Assembly: GCA_017531985.1 (NCBI GenBank)
Contig: JAFXJY010000011.1
Span: forward strand, 1-55,994
Direction of reading: 5' to 3'
Source: Bacteroidaceae bacterium
GTDB lineage: Bacteria; Bacteroidota; Bacteroidia; Bacteroidales; Barnesiellaceae_A
Length of the DNA: 55,994 bases
Shown here piece after piece: positions 25,165 to 34,010 of this stretch. The translations under genes and the position numbers were made by a program. The notes beneath the pieces are model-generated. The model ran no database searches. It saw nothing but the letters and a program-made list of their open reading frames with translations, and was not told the origin of the DNA. The first letter of the stretch is position 1, and every line of letters begins with the position of its first letter.

Positions 25165-26685
25165 ATGTTAACACAAGACGATCTCAAAGTATTGGCTTTA
25201 CGAGGAATTACCGAGGAGGCCATCCAAGAACAGTTGAAATGTTTTGCCACAGGATTTCCTTTCCTACGCTTGTCGGCTTCGGCATCAATAGGTAATGGAA
25301 TAATGCGAGTAGATGAAAACAGTGCAAAAGAATATCTTGCAGCCTGGGATAACTATCTTGCCGAAGATCATAGCATTGTCAAGTTTGTGCCGGCATCGGG
25401 TGCAGCAAGCCGCATGTTTAAGAATTTGTTTGAATTTCTTGATGCCGAATATGACGAACCGACAACCGATTTTGAGAAAAAATTCTTCGAGCGTATAAGC
25501 CATTTTGCCTTCTACGATGCCTTGAACGATGCTTGTGTAGTCCTATATGGTAATACAATAGAAGGTCTTGTCGATGAAGGCAATTACAAGGAAGTGGTAG
25601 CAGCCTTGTTGGGTGAAGATGGTCTTAATTACGGTGCATTGCCCAAGGGATTATTGCAGTTTCATGCTTACGAGTCGCAAGTGCGTACTGCTATGGAAGA
25701 ACATCTGGCCGAAGGTGCTATGTATGCCGGCAATGCTGCTCGCGACGTCAAGGTGCATTTTACCGTTTCGCACGACCATTTACCCCTCTTCCGCGATCTT
25801 GTAGAGCAAGTTCGTCCCCAGTACGAACAAGAGTACAACGTGCGTTATCACATTACATTCTCAGAGCAGAAACCATCGACCGATACTATTGCTGCCGACA
25901 TGGAGAATAATCCTTTCCGCGACAGTGATGGCAGTCTGCTGTTCCGTCCCGGTGGTCATGGTGCATTGATTGAAAATCTCAACGACATCGATGCCGATGT
26001 GATTTTTGTTAAAAACATCGATAATGTTGTACCCGATAGATTGAAGGAAGAGACTGTGAGATATAAGAAGATAATAGGAGGTGTATTGGTATCGATAAAG
26101 AAACAAATTGATACTTATCTGGCTCAACTCAGAAGGGGAGAATACACTGCCGAGTTGTTGCAACAAATGGTCGACTTCCTCGAAAATCAACTCTTCAACC
26201 GACATGAAAATATATCTTCACTCAATGAAAAAGAACTCGTTGCTTATTTGATAAAGAAGTTTGACCGTCCGGTGAGAGTGTGCGGAATGGTCAAGAATGT
26301 CGGCGAGCCGGGTGGAGGTCCGTTCCTTGCCTACAATCAAGACGGAACGGTGTCGTTGCAGATACTCGAAAGTTCGCAAATCGACATGAACAATGCCGAG
26401 GCTCGTTCGTTCTTTGAGAAAGGTACACATTTCAATCCCGTTGACCTTGTATGTGCAGTGCGTGATGGAGTGGGCGAGAAGTATCAGTTGCCCAACTTTG
26501 TCGATAGGAATACAGGATTCATCTCTTATAAGTCGAAGAGCGGTAAGGAACTGAAAGCACTTGAATTGCCGGGATTGTGGAATGGTGCCATGAGCGACTG
26601 GAACACAATATTTGTGGAAGTTCCCATTGAGACCTTCAACCCCGTCAAGACAGTTAACGACCTGTTACGCGAACAACACCAATAA
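25165..26685 (+). CDS. DUF4301 family protein
   Basis: 506 residues, full length for this Bacteroidota family. The N-terminal third has VKFVPASGAASRMFKNL, which resembles the glycine-rich nucleotide-binding loop of sugar nucleotidyltransferases (PAaGxGTR-type), and later segments include FRPGGHGALIENLNDIDADVIFVKNIDN, also reminiscent of that fold. A nucleotidyltransferase-like activity is a structural guess; no reaction is known to me for the family. No signal peptide, so cytosolic. It is monocistronic with its own terminator. Confidence 0.75.
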   Translation: MLTQDDLKVLALRGITEEAIQEQLKCFATGFPFLRLSASASIGNGIMRVDENSAKEYLAAWDNYLAEDHSIVKFVPASGAASRMFKNLFEFLDAEYDEPTTDFEKKFFERISHFAFYDALNDACVVLYGNTIEGLVDEGNYKEVVAALLGEDGLNYGALPKGLLQFHAYESQVRTAMEEHLAEGAMYAGNAARDVKVHFTVSHDHLPLFRDLVEQVRPQYEQEYNVRYHITFSEQKPSTDTIAADMENNPFRDSDGSLLFRPGGHGALIENLNDIDADVIFVKNIDNVVPDRLKEETVRYKKIIGGVLVSIKKQIDTYLAQLRRGEYTAELLQQMVDFLENQLFNRHENISSLNEKELVAYLIKKFDRPVRVCGMVKNVGEPGGGPFLAYNQDGTVSLQILESSQIDMNNAEARSFFEKGTHFNPVDLVCAVRDGVGEKYQLPNFVDRNTGFISYKSKSGKELKALELPGLWNGAMSDWNTIFVEVPIETFNPVKTVNDLLREQHQ

Positions 26686-26733
26686 AGAATAATCAGTAAT
26701 ACCTTATTAAAGGTGTTTTATAGATTAGTAGTA

Positions 26734-26760
26734 AAAGTGCCGGCTTAGCGTCGGCACTTT
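26734..26760 (+). terminator. Terminator of the DUF4301 gene
   Basis: AAAGTGCCG (26734-26742) and CGGCACTTT (26752-26760) form a 9-bp stem around a 9-base loop. Confidence 0.8.
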
Positions 26761-26839
26761 CAATTTGTTATGATAGTGATGATGTGGGTTATAATATGTT
26801 AAAAAATAAATGTGCAAATAAAAGTTATTGAATTATTGC

Positions 26840-26847
26840 TATATTTG
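26840..26847 (+). promoter_or_regulatory. -7 box of the beta-helix gene
   Basis: TATATTTG lies 37 bp before the chosen ATG (26885). An in-frame ATG at 26828 lies upstream of this box, which supports the later start. No TTG box at the usual distance. Confidence 0.55.
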
Positions 26848-26884
26848 TGACGCTGTAATTAACCAAATAAAACCAATATTTATT

Positions 26885-28354
26885 ATGAAAATCTTTACTA
26901 AAAATCTTATGATGATGTGTGCTATTGCAAGCGTAAGCATGGCAACGGCAGCAGAGTATGTAACTCTCGGTGATGGTACAAACTACACAATGGAATCGTT
27001 GAGTGCCATAGAGGGCAGTGGTATTGTAAAAGATACCGATGGCGTGTATATCATGAACAATGATGTAACAATCTCGGCAGGAGACTCTTTTACAATGGAA
27101 AGTGGTGTAACAGTAAAAATGGGTAATGCAACGTCATTGATACTATCGGGCGATGCCAATTTCGATTGTACCACCACAACAACATTCACACGCAATGCCG
27201 AAACAGATGCCCCCAAAGGTGTGTATGTAAATAGCGACTTGACCGATGTTACTTTCCAATTTACGAACATTAACTTTGAGTATGCAGGTCTCCGAGCATT
27301 TATTACAGCTTCGCTGGAAATGAACGAATGCTCATTCAGCCTGAACAACGGAGCAAGTAGTTCATCAGCAGCTTTTGCTATCAATCAGTCGGGTGGTAAT
27401 TTTACTGTTACCAATTGTACATTTTCCGAAAACGAAGTTCCTGCTATCGGTACAGGTGCAAATGTATCAGTTAGTTTGACCATCGAGGATTGTACATTTA
27501 TCGATAATAATACCGATAACAGTAATAAACCTCAATTAAATCTTACAGTAGGTGGTGACAAAGATATAATTATTAAAAACTCGGTTTTGAAAGGTGCACA
27601 ACGCACCAAAGTAGGTGGTATCTCGGTATCCAACTTAATGAGCATTGCAGGAACCAATAATGTAATTATAGAAGGTAACGATATTAGAGAACATCGCTAT
27701 GCTATTACAACTATGGGACCGTTGAATGCAAGAATTATTAATAATGTAATGATTGATAATAAGTATGAGACCAATCCTATGAATGGTGGTAGTGGCATCA
27801 GCATATACGATACCAGTTATGCACAAGATGTGTATGTAGAAGGTAATCACATCGAAGGTAGCTTGTGGGGTATTACCGTGATAGGTGGTAAAAACGTTAA
27901 CATCGGTAAGACCGAAGTTCCCTCAACAGCCGACGACTATAATCCCGGTAAAAATGTATTCATAAACAATGGTAACGGCGGCGTTTTGTACGATTTGTAC
28001 AATAATGGTTCCAACACGATTTATGCACAAGGTAATACATGGAATGTTGCCAATCAGACTGCCGATGAGATAGAGACTGTTATTTTCCATAAGAACGATG
28101 ACGCATCGTTAGGTGAAGTTATCTATATGGATAATTCAGGTTTGGAAAGTAATATTTCGGTAAAAACATGGTTCGACTCTATAAACAAACAAATTGTTGG
28201 TCTGGATAATATCGATACAGTTTATGTTTATGCAACAAACGGTGTATTGGTAGCACAAGTAGTTGTTGAGAACGGTATTGCCGATATGAGCAACATTGCA
28301 GCCGGTACATATATAGCACAAGCCGGTAAGCAATCAATCAAAGTCGTTTTGTAA
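26885..28354 (+). CDS. Secreted right-handed beta-helix protein with a C-terminal sorting-type domain
   Basis: 489 residues from the ATG at 26885, which places the signal peptide (MKIFTKNLMMMCAIASVSMATAA) at the very start. The body (about 60-410) has short irregular repeats rich in Asn, Thr and Gly with alternating strands (NCTFSENEV, DCTFIDNN, NVIIEGNDI, DVYVEGNHI), typical of parallel beta-helix proteins of the pectate-lyase or passenger type. I see no clear catalytic residues. The last 60 residues (VYVYATNGVLVAQV to IAAGTYIAQAGKQSIKVVL) match the general pattern of type A sorting domains of the type IX secretion system. A surface-exposed or secreted product is likely. Confidence 0.7.
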   Translation: MKIFTKNLMMMCAIASVSMATAAEYVTLGDGTNYTMESLSAIEGSGIVKDTDGVYIMNNDVTISAGDSFTMESGVTVKMGNATSLILSGDANFDCTTTTTFTRNAETDAPKGVYVNSDLTDVTFQFTNINFEYAGLRAFITASLEMNECSFSLNNGASSSSAAFAINQSGGNFTVTNCTFSENEVPAIGTGANVSVSLTIEDCTFIDNNTDNSNKPQLNLTVGGDKDIIIKNSVLKGAQRTKVGGISVSNLMSIAGTNNVIIEGNDIREHRYAITTMGPLNARIINNVMIDNKYETNPMNGGSGISIYDTSYAQDVYVEGNHIEGSLWGITVIGGKNVNIGKTEVPSTADDYNPGKNVFINNGNGGVLYDLYNNGSNTIYAQGNTWNVANQTADEIETVIFHKNDDASLGEVIYMDNSGLESNISVKTWFDSINKQIVGLDNIDTVYVYATNGVLVAQVVVENGIADMSNIAAGTYIAQAGKQSIKVVL

Positions 28355-28376
28355 CAGAGCTACCAACCTAATAGAC

Positions 28377-28402
28377 ATATCCCGGGCAAACGCTCGGGAT
28401 AT
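28377..28402 (+). terminator. Terminator of the beta-helix gene
   Basis: ATATCCCGGGC and GCTCGGGATAT form an 11-bp stem with one G-U pair and an AAAC loop, followed by TTTT. Confidence 0.88.
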
Positions 28403-28642
28403 TTTGTATCAGAAACATTGCAAAGACATTATATGATACATCACATAGTCATAAGGCAATCTTATTCCCAATAATAAAACCTTATAGATATAAGTATTAG
28501 AAAGACAATGATAGATAGGATTAAGAAAAACCATTTATCGGTAAAAGTTGCGTGAAACGCAAATGTCATCACTTGCCGTTACCCCCCTTGAAATGTGTTA
28601 TACGCACTATTTCCCTTATCTCTTTCACTCATTTGTACTATT
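28403..28642. other. Intergenic stretch before the BlaI operators
   Basis: No gene. It contains a small perfect hairpin, TTGCGT-GAA-ACGCAA (28548-28562), within a patch that is less AT-rich than its surroundings (about 28540-28600) and might be an old repeat remnant. Confidence 0.35.
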
Positions 28643-28701
28643 AACTAATGTTTTTAGTTTATTAACTATAAAAAATAGTTTTATAACTAAAAAATATCGT
28701 T
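28643..28701 (+). promoter_or_regulatory. Three phased BlaI-type operator dyads
   Basis: AACTA-N7-TAGTT occurs at 28643-28659 and again at 28664-28680. A third copy with one changed base (AACTA-N7-TCGTT) lies at 28685-28701. Centres are exactly 21 bp apart, two helical turns, so dimers would stack on one face. The third site runs into a -7-like TTATTTG (about 28700-28706). The promoter drives the BlaI-like repressor gene at 28726, so it is the expected autoregulated operator. Confidence 0.75.
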
Positions 28702-28725
28702 ATTTGCAGAAAAAATATTTTCGAT

Positions 28726-29094
28726 ATGAAAACGTTGACAGCCAAAGAAGAAGAATTGATGAGAATATTTTGGGAACATGGTGCTATGTTTGTTCGTGAA
28801 ATTCTCGATTTGTATGATGAACCCAAACCTCACTTCAACACCATCTCAACCATTGTAAGAGGATTGGAAGAGAAAGGCTATGTAGCTCACAAACAGTATG
28901 GAAAAACATACCAGTATTATCCTACTGTAACAGCCGAAGACATGGGTAATGCTTCGCTTAAAAATATCATTAAACGATATTTTAACAACTCTTATTTAGG
29001 AGTTGTATCGTCGCTTGTGACAGAGGAAAATATATCCATTGAGGAGCTGCGTGAACTGATAGAACGAGTAGAGAATGCTAATAAAACGAAGTAA
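28726..29094 (+). CDS. BlaI/MecI/CopY-family repressor
   Basis: 122 residues. The N-terminal winged helix (LTAKEEELMRIFWEHGAMFVREILDLY, then HFNTISTIVRGLEEKGYVAHKQYGKTYQYYP) is the standard PF03965 pattern. The C-terminal helices (about 75-118) would form the dimer. In the known systems the repressor is cleaved after the partner metalloprotease senses a signal. It is followed 8 bp later by that partner. The phased dyads directly upstream are its likely binding sites. The regulated function beyond its own operon is unknown, as no beta-lactamase or other effector gene is nearby. Confidence 0.9.
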   Translation: MKTLTAKEEELMRIFWEHGAMFVREILDLYDEPKPHFNTISTIVRGLEEKGYVAHKQYGKTYQYYPTVTAEDMGNASLKNIIKRYFNNSYLGVVSSLVTEENISIEELRELIERVENANKTK

Positions 29095-29102
29095 ATCACA
29101 CT

Positions 29103-30548
29103 ATGGGAGCTATATTGTCATACTCATTGGTGGCAAGCATTACACTATTGCCACTCTATCTTGTCTACAAATTGTTGCTGGCACGAGAAACTTTTCATCA
29201 ATTCAATCGCATTATTATCATGTGTAATTATTTGATAGCGGTGATAGCAGGTGTGTTGTCGCTTCAATCTAACTCTCATAATAGTATCTCTGTAACTACT
29301 GTTTCGTTAGGAGAGGTATCATCACTACACATGCCTGTCATTAATCAAATTCCAATAGAAAATAATGACTCTTCATCGGTTATCGTGACATTGATAATAA
29401 TATATGTGAGCGGACTGCTCATATTTGTATTTCGCGAGATGTGGAACATAATAAAGATACTCCGTATTATATCTGCCGGAAAGCACATTACTACTGACAA
29501 CGGTTGGAGATTGGTACTGCACAACGATGCATCTATAACACCTTTTAGTTGGGTTCGTTATATTGTTATGTCGCAAGATGACTACCAATCGACAGGAGAT
29601 ACAATTGTGACACATGAGCTGATGCATTTGCAACAACGACATTGGATAGATCTTATGATAGCCGAATTATTTGCCATGCTCACATGGTACAATCCGGCAA
29701 GTTGGCTTATGATAGGCGAACTGCAAACTTTACACGAATATCAAGCCGATGCAGCTGTATTGAAGAAAGGTATCGATGCTCACACATATCAAATTTTACT
29801 TATCAAAAAGGCTGTTGGCTCAAGATTCCCGTCCATCGCCAACAGCTTAAATCACAGTACCCTAAAAAAAAGAATTACTATGATGTTATGTAAGAAATCC
29901 AATCCTATGGCACGTTGGCGTGCAATTGCCGTCATGCCTCTATTGGTTGTCATTATCATCTTTATCTCTTCACCTGCCATAGCAGGTACATTGAAAGTGA
30001 TAAGCGACACCAAAGTTATGAAAAATTCGACAAACGACCAAACCGATTTAGTGGGTGCGGTAGATAATCTGTTGAATGTAATAGATTCGTATCAAGGTGA
30101 TACAATAGCCATCAAAAGTTCTCTGCATCTCAATACCGATATTAATATGTCGGATATTTATAATGCCGATATTTATCTGAATGGGTATAAAATAGATGCA
30201 AATATGCTTAAAATATTAAATATGAATGACATAAGTAATGTCAATGTTGACAAAAGCATAGATGGAAAAATTGTTATTTCCTTAACTCAACCTACTGATA
30301 TATTAGTAGTGCCTGATTCGGTAAAAGATAGTAAGACCATAGTCTTGTACAACGATAAATATAATCGAACACCTATCACTAATGCTGAAAATCCTGTTAT
30401 TGTTGTTGATGAACGTGTTGTAGAAAGCATCGATAGCATATCGCCCAATAGCATAGAAAGCATACAACTATACAAGGGTGATAGTGAGGTTACAAGAAAA
30501 TACAACGCAACTGACAGAGGTGTCATGGTTATATGCATCAAGAAGTAG
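29103..30548 (+). CDS. BlaR1-like M56 membrane metalloprotease with a plug-like tail
   Basis: 481 residues. Membrane segments lie near 7-25, 37-54, 93-112 and 277-298. The cytoplasmic zinc protease domain between the third and fourth has HELMH (H171, E172, H175) and the third ligand E212 in LHEYQAD. The C-terminal extracytoplasmic part (about 300-481) has none of the penicilloyl-serine motifs of true BlaR1; it ends in PNSIESIQLYKGDSEVTRKY and DRGVMVICIKK, which resembles the plug of SusC/TonB receptors, a known feature of Bacteroidota M56 proteins. It therefore senses something other than, or in addition to, beta-lactams. Confidence 0.87.
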   Translation: MGAILSYSLVASITLLPLYLVYKLLLARETFHQFNRIIIMCNYLIAVIAGVLSLQSNSHNSISVTTVSLGEVSSLHMPVINQIPIENNDSSSVIVTLIIIYVSGLLIFVFREMWNIIKILRIISAGKHITTDNGWRLVLHNDASITPFSWVRYIVMSQDDYQSTGDTIVTHELMHLQQRHWIDLMIAELFAMLTWYNPASWLMIGELQTLHEYQADAAVLKKGIDAHTYQILLIKKAVGSRFPSIANSLNHSTLKKRITMMLCKKSNPMARWRAIAVMPLLVVIIIFISSPAIAGTLKVISDTKVMKNSTNDQTDLVGAVDNLLNVIDSYQGDTIAIKSSLHLNTDINMSDIYNADIYLNGYKIDANMLKILNMNDISNVNVDKSIDGKIVISLTQPTDILVVPDSVKDSKTIVLYNDKYNRTPITNAENPVIVVDERVVESIDSISPNSIESIQLYKGDSEVTRKYNATDRGVMVICIKK

Positions 30549-30624
30549 TCTTAAATCTATCTCGGATATAAGATATTAGGTCTTTATCAATTCACCCATT
30601 TAAGTACTAAGAGTATCGATACAG

Positions 30625-30652
30625 CTACCGTCCAGAATACATTGGGCGGTAG
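30625..30652 (+). terminator. Terminator of the BlaI-M56 operon
   Basis: CTACCGTCC and GGGCGGTAG form a 9-bp stem with one G-T wobble, followed directly by TTTTT. Confidence 0.85.
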
Positions 30653-30689
30653 TTTTTATAATATTCCTGATATTTAATATAATTATAGC

Positions 30690-30733
30690 AAAACAGAGGA
30701 AGCCTCGATAATAATCGAGGCTTCCTCTGTTTT
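30690..30733. terminator. Long bidirectional terminator before carB
   Basis: A perfect 16-bp stem (30694-30709 and 30714-30729), extended by A and T pairs to 20 bp, with the loop AATA. It separates the BlaI-M56 operon from the convergent carAB operon; T-runs exist on both sides. Confidence 0.92.
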
Positions 30734-30753
30734 GTCGTAGTAACAAATATATT

Positions 30754-33700
30754 TTACTTGTACTCGTCCCAACTCTTTATTTGTATCTCATCGATACTCA
30801 TAGAGCAGAATGCGTGAATAAATGCATCGGCAAGACGGGCATTGGTAATCAATGGAATGTTGAAGTCGATAGCGGCACGACGTATTTTGTATCCATTGCT
30901 CAACTCTGTTGCTGTAAGGTTCTTGGGTATGTTTACAACCAAGTCTATCTGCTTATCGTGCAGCATTTGCAATGCCTGAGGTTCTTTGTCGCCCTCCGAA
31001 GGCCAATATACCTTGACTGCGGGTATGCCGTTGTCGTTGAGGAATTGATGTGAACCGCCTGTTGCATAGAGGTTGTATCCTTTTTCATGCAGTGTGCGAG
31101 CTGCATCGAGTAGAGCAGCTTTCTGCTTGGCACCTCCGGTGGAGAGGAGTATGTTCTTCTCGGGAATGCGATAACCTACCGATAGCATCGATTTAAGTAC
31201 TGCTTCGGATGTATCATCACCGATACAGCCAACTTCACCTGTTGAAGCCATGTCGACACCGAGTACGGGGTCGGCCTTTTGCAGACGTGAGAATGAGAAT
31301 TGAGAGGCTTTGATACCTACATAGTCAAGGTCAAACTCATTCTTGGCAGGCTTTTCTACGGGCAGACCCATCATGACGCGTGTGGCAAGTTCGATAAAGT
31401 TGATTTTCAAAACCTTCGACACGAATGGGAAGCTGCGAGATGCACGCAAGTTACATTCTATTACCTTGATGTCGTTGTTCTTAGCAAGGAATTGTATGTT
31501 GAATGGTCCCGATATGTGCAATGCTTTGGCAATCTGTCCTGCCACTTTCTTGATGCGTCGCATGGTTTCGACATAAAGTTTCTGTGGTGGGAACTGAATG
31601 GTGGCATCGCCCGAGTGTACTCCTGCAAACTCGATATGCTCTGATATGGCGTATAGCAGTATTTCACCGTCGCGAGCAACTGCATCCATTTCTATCTCCT
31701 TGGCATTCTGTATAAAATCACTTACAACAACAGGGTGTTGTTTCGATACGTTGGCAGCCAGTTTAAGGAACATTTCCAGTTCGGTATTATTGGAACATAC
31801 GTTCATGGCTGCACCCGAAAGGACGTAAGAGGGACGCACCAATACGGGATAACCTACTTCGTCGACAAAGTCGTAAATATCGTCGAGCGATGTCAATTCA
31901 CGCCAGCGAGGTTGGTCAATACCCAACTCATCGAGCATTGATGAGAATTTGTGACGGTCCTCGGCATGGTCTATATCGTAGGCACTTGTACCGAGTATAT
32001 TGACTTTCTGTGCATCGAGACGTGTAGCAAGGTTATTGGGTATCTGTCCACCTACCGAGAGGATAACACCATGTGGATTTTCAAGTTCGATAATGTCCAT
32101 TACTCGCTCGAATGTCAACTCATCGAAGTAGAGGCGGTCGCACATGTCGTAGTCGGTCGATACAGTCTCGGGATTATAGTTGATCATGACCGAACGCCAT
32201 CCTTCTTTGCGGACTGTGGTAAGGGCATTGACACTACACCAGTCGAACTCAACCGAGCTACCAATGCGGTAGGCTCCCGAACCGAGTACGATAACCGAGC
32301 GTTTGTCTCCTTTATAGTCGACATCGTTTTCACAGCCATTGTAGGTGAGGTATAGATAGTTGGTCTGAGCAGGATACTCGGCAGCGAGTGTGTCTATCTG
32401 CTTGACAACAGGAACGATACCCATAGACTTACGAAGATTACGCACTGCCATAATGGCTTCTTCGGTGTTGGTCATCTTCTCTTTCAGACATGCACGAGCC
32501 ACTTGGAAGTCAGAGAAACCTTGTTTCTTGGCAAGGTGTAGCAACTCTTGTGGAACATCGTTTATGTTATTATAGGTTTCTAACTCGTTGGCTGTTTCGA
32601 TAATATTATACAGACGTTGCAAGAACCAACGGTCTATCTTGGTCAGCTCATGAATCTGGTCAATGGTGTAACCTTGACGGAAAGCCTTTGATATGACAAA
32701 GATACGCTTGTCGGTGGGTTCATGCAGGGCTTTGTCGATGTCGGGAATTACAAGTTCTTTATTCTCTACAAAACCATGCATGCCTTGACCTATCATACGC
32801 AGACCTTTCTGAATGGCTTCCTCAAAGGTACGACCTATGGCCATTACCTCACCAACCGATTTCATGCTCGAACCCAATTCTCGGTCAACGCCTTGGAATT
32901 TTCCTAAGTCCCAACGAGGTATCTTACATACGATATAGTCGATGGCAGGCTCGAAGAAGGCCGGTGTTGTCTTTGTTACCGAGTTGCGAAGTTCGGCAAG
33001 GCCGTATCCAAGACCTATCTTGGCAGCGACAAATGCCAAGGGATAGCCTGTTGCTTTCGATGCGAGAGCCGATGAACGGCTGAGTCGTGCATTTACTTCA
33101 ATTACACGATAGTCTTCACTCTCGGTATCGAACGCAAATTGTACATTACATTCACCCACTATACCCACATGGCGAACGATGCGGATGGCCAGCTCGCGTA
33201 ACTTCTGACACTCGCTGTTGGTCAGTGTCTGTGTAGGTGCAACAACGATACTCTCTCCAGTGTGAATGCCCAGAGGGTCGAAGTTCTCCATGTTACACAC
33301 TGTTATACAGTTGTCGTAGCGGTCGCGAACCACTTCATACTCGATTTCCTTCCAGCCTTTGAGCGATTTTTCAACCAAAATTTGGGGTGAGAATGACAAT
33401 GATTTTTCGCCCAAGGTACGCAACTGCTCTTCGTTATCGCAGAAACCGCTACCAAGACCACCCAATGCATAAGCAGCACGGATAATTACAGGGTATCCGA
33501 GTTCTTGGGCGGCTTTGTGTGCATCTTCGACCGAATTGACAGCAACGCTTTTTATAGTTTTTACATCTATTTCATCGAGTTTCTTTACAAACAGTTCGCG
33601 ATCCTCGGTATCCATGATGGCTTGTACGGGAGTACCCAATACTTGTATATCATACTTGGCGAGTACGCCTGTTTCGTATAGTTTTACACCACAGTTAAGA

Positions 33701-33987
33701 GCAGTCTGTCCACCGAAGGCCAATAGGATGCCATCGGGACGTTCTTTCTCTATAACACGTTCCACGAAGTAGGGTGTAACGGGCAGGAAATATATCTTGT
33801 CGGCAACGCCTTCCGATGTCTGTACGGTTGCGATGTTGGGATTGATAAGAACGGTGGAGATACCTTCTTCCTTCATGGCTTTGAGAGCCTGAGAACCCGA
33901 ATAGTCAAACTCACCGGCTTCGCCGATTTTCAAAGCACCCGAACCGAGTAGTAATACTTTCTTGAATTTTCTTATTTCTTGTGTCAT
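30754..33987 (-). CDS. carB: Carbamoyl-phosphate synthase large subunit
   Basis: 1077 residues, full length. It makes carbamoyl phosphate from bicarbonate, ammonia and 2 ATP for pyrimidine and arginine synthesis. The two homologous halves are evident: VLLLGSGALKIGEAGEFDYSG at the start and VIVLGSGAYRIGSSVEFDWC in the middle each open an ATP-grasp unit. EVNARLSRSSALASKATGYP and ECNLRASRSFPFVSKV mark the equivalent active-site ends. The C-terminal MGS-like allosteric domain (about 940-1077) contains LYATGGSHQFLNDNGIPAVKV. carA precedes it by 23 bp on the same strand. Confidence 0.97.
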   Translation of the reverse strand: MTQEIRKFKKVLLLGSGALKIGEAGEFDYSGSQALKAMKEEGISTVLINPNIATVQTSEGVADKIYFLPVTPYFVERVIEKERPDGILLAFGGQTALNCGVKLYETGVLAKYDIQVLGTPVQAIMDTEDRELFVKKLDEIDVKTIKSVAVNSVEDAHKAAQELGYPVIIRAAYALGGLGSGFCDNEEQLRTLGEKSLSFSPQILVEKSLKGWKEIEYEVVRDRYDNCITVCNMENFDPLGIHTGESIVVAPTQTLTNSECQKLRELAIRIVRHVGIVGECNVQFAFDTESEDYRVIEVNARLSRSSALASKATGYPLAFVAAKIGLGYGLAELRNSVTKTTPAFFEPAIDYIVCKIPRWDLGKFQGVDRELGSSMKSVGEVMAIGRTFEEAIQKGLRMIGQGMHGFVENKELVIPDIDKALHEPTDKRIFVISKAFRQGYTIDQIHELTKIDRWFLQRLYNIIETANELETYNNINDVPQELLHLAKKQGFSDFQVARACLKEKMTNTEEAIMAVRNLRKSMGIVPVVKQIDTLAAEYPAQTNYLYLTYNGCENDVDYKGDKRSVIVLGSGAYRIGSSVEFDWCSVNALTTVRKEGWRSVMINYNPETVSTDYDMCDRLYFDELTFERVMDIIELENPHGVILSVGGQIPNNLATRLDAQKVNILGTSAYDIDHAEDRHKFSSMLDELGIDQPRWRELTSLDDIYDFVDEVGYPVLVRPSYVLSGAAMNVCSNNTELEMFLKLAANVSKQHPVVVSDFIQNAKEIEMDAVARDGEILLYAISEHIEFAGVHSGDATIQFPPQKLYVETMRRIKKVAGQIAKALHISGPFNIQFLAKNNDIKVIECNLRASRSFPFVSKVLKINFIELATRVMMGLPVEKPAKNEFDLDYVGIKASQFSFSRLQKADPVLGVDMASTGEVGCIGDDTSEAVLKSMLSVGYRIPEKNILLSTGGAKQKAALLDAARTLHEKGYNLYATGGSHQFLNDNGIPAVKVYWPSEGDKEPQALQMLHDKQIDLVVNIPKNLTATELSNGYKIRRAAIDFNIPLITNARLADAFIHAFCSMSIDEIQIKSWDEYK

Positions 33988-34010
33988 AAGTAATGTTTTT
34001 AATCGGGTTT

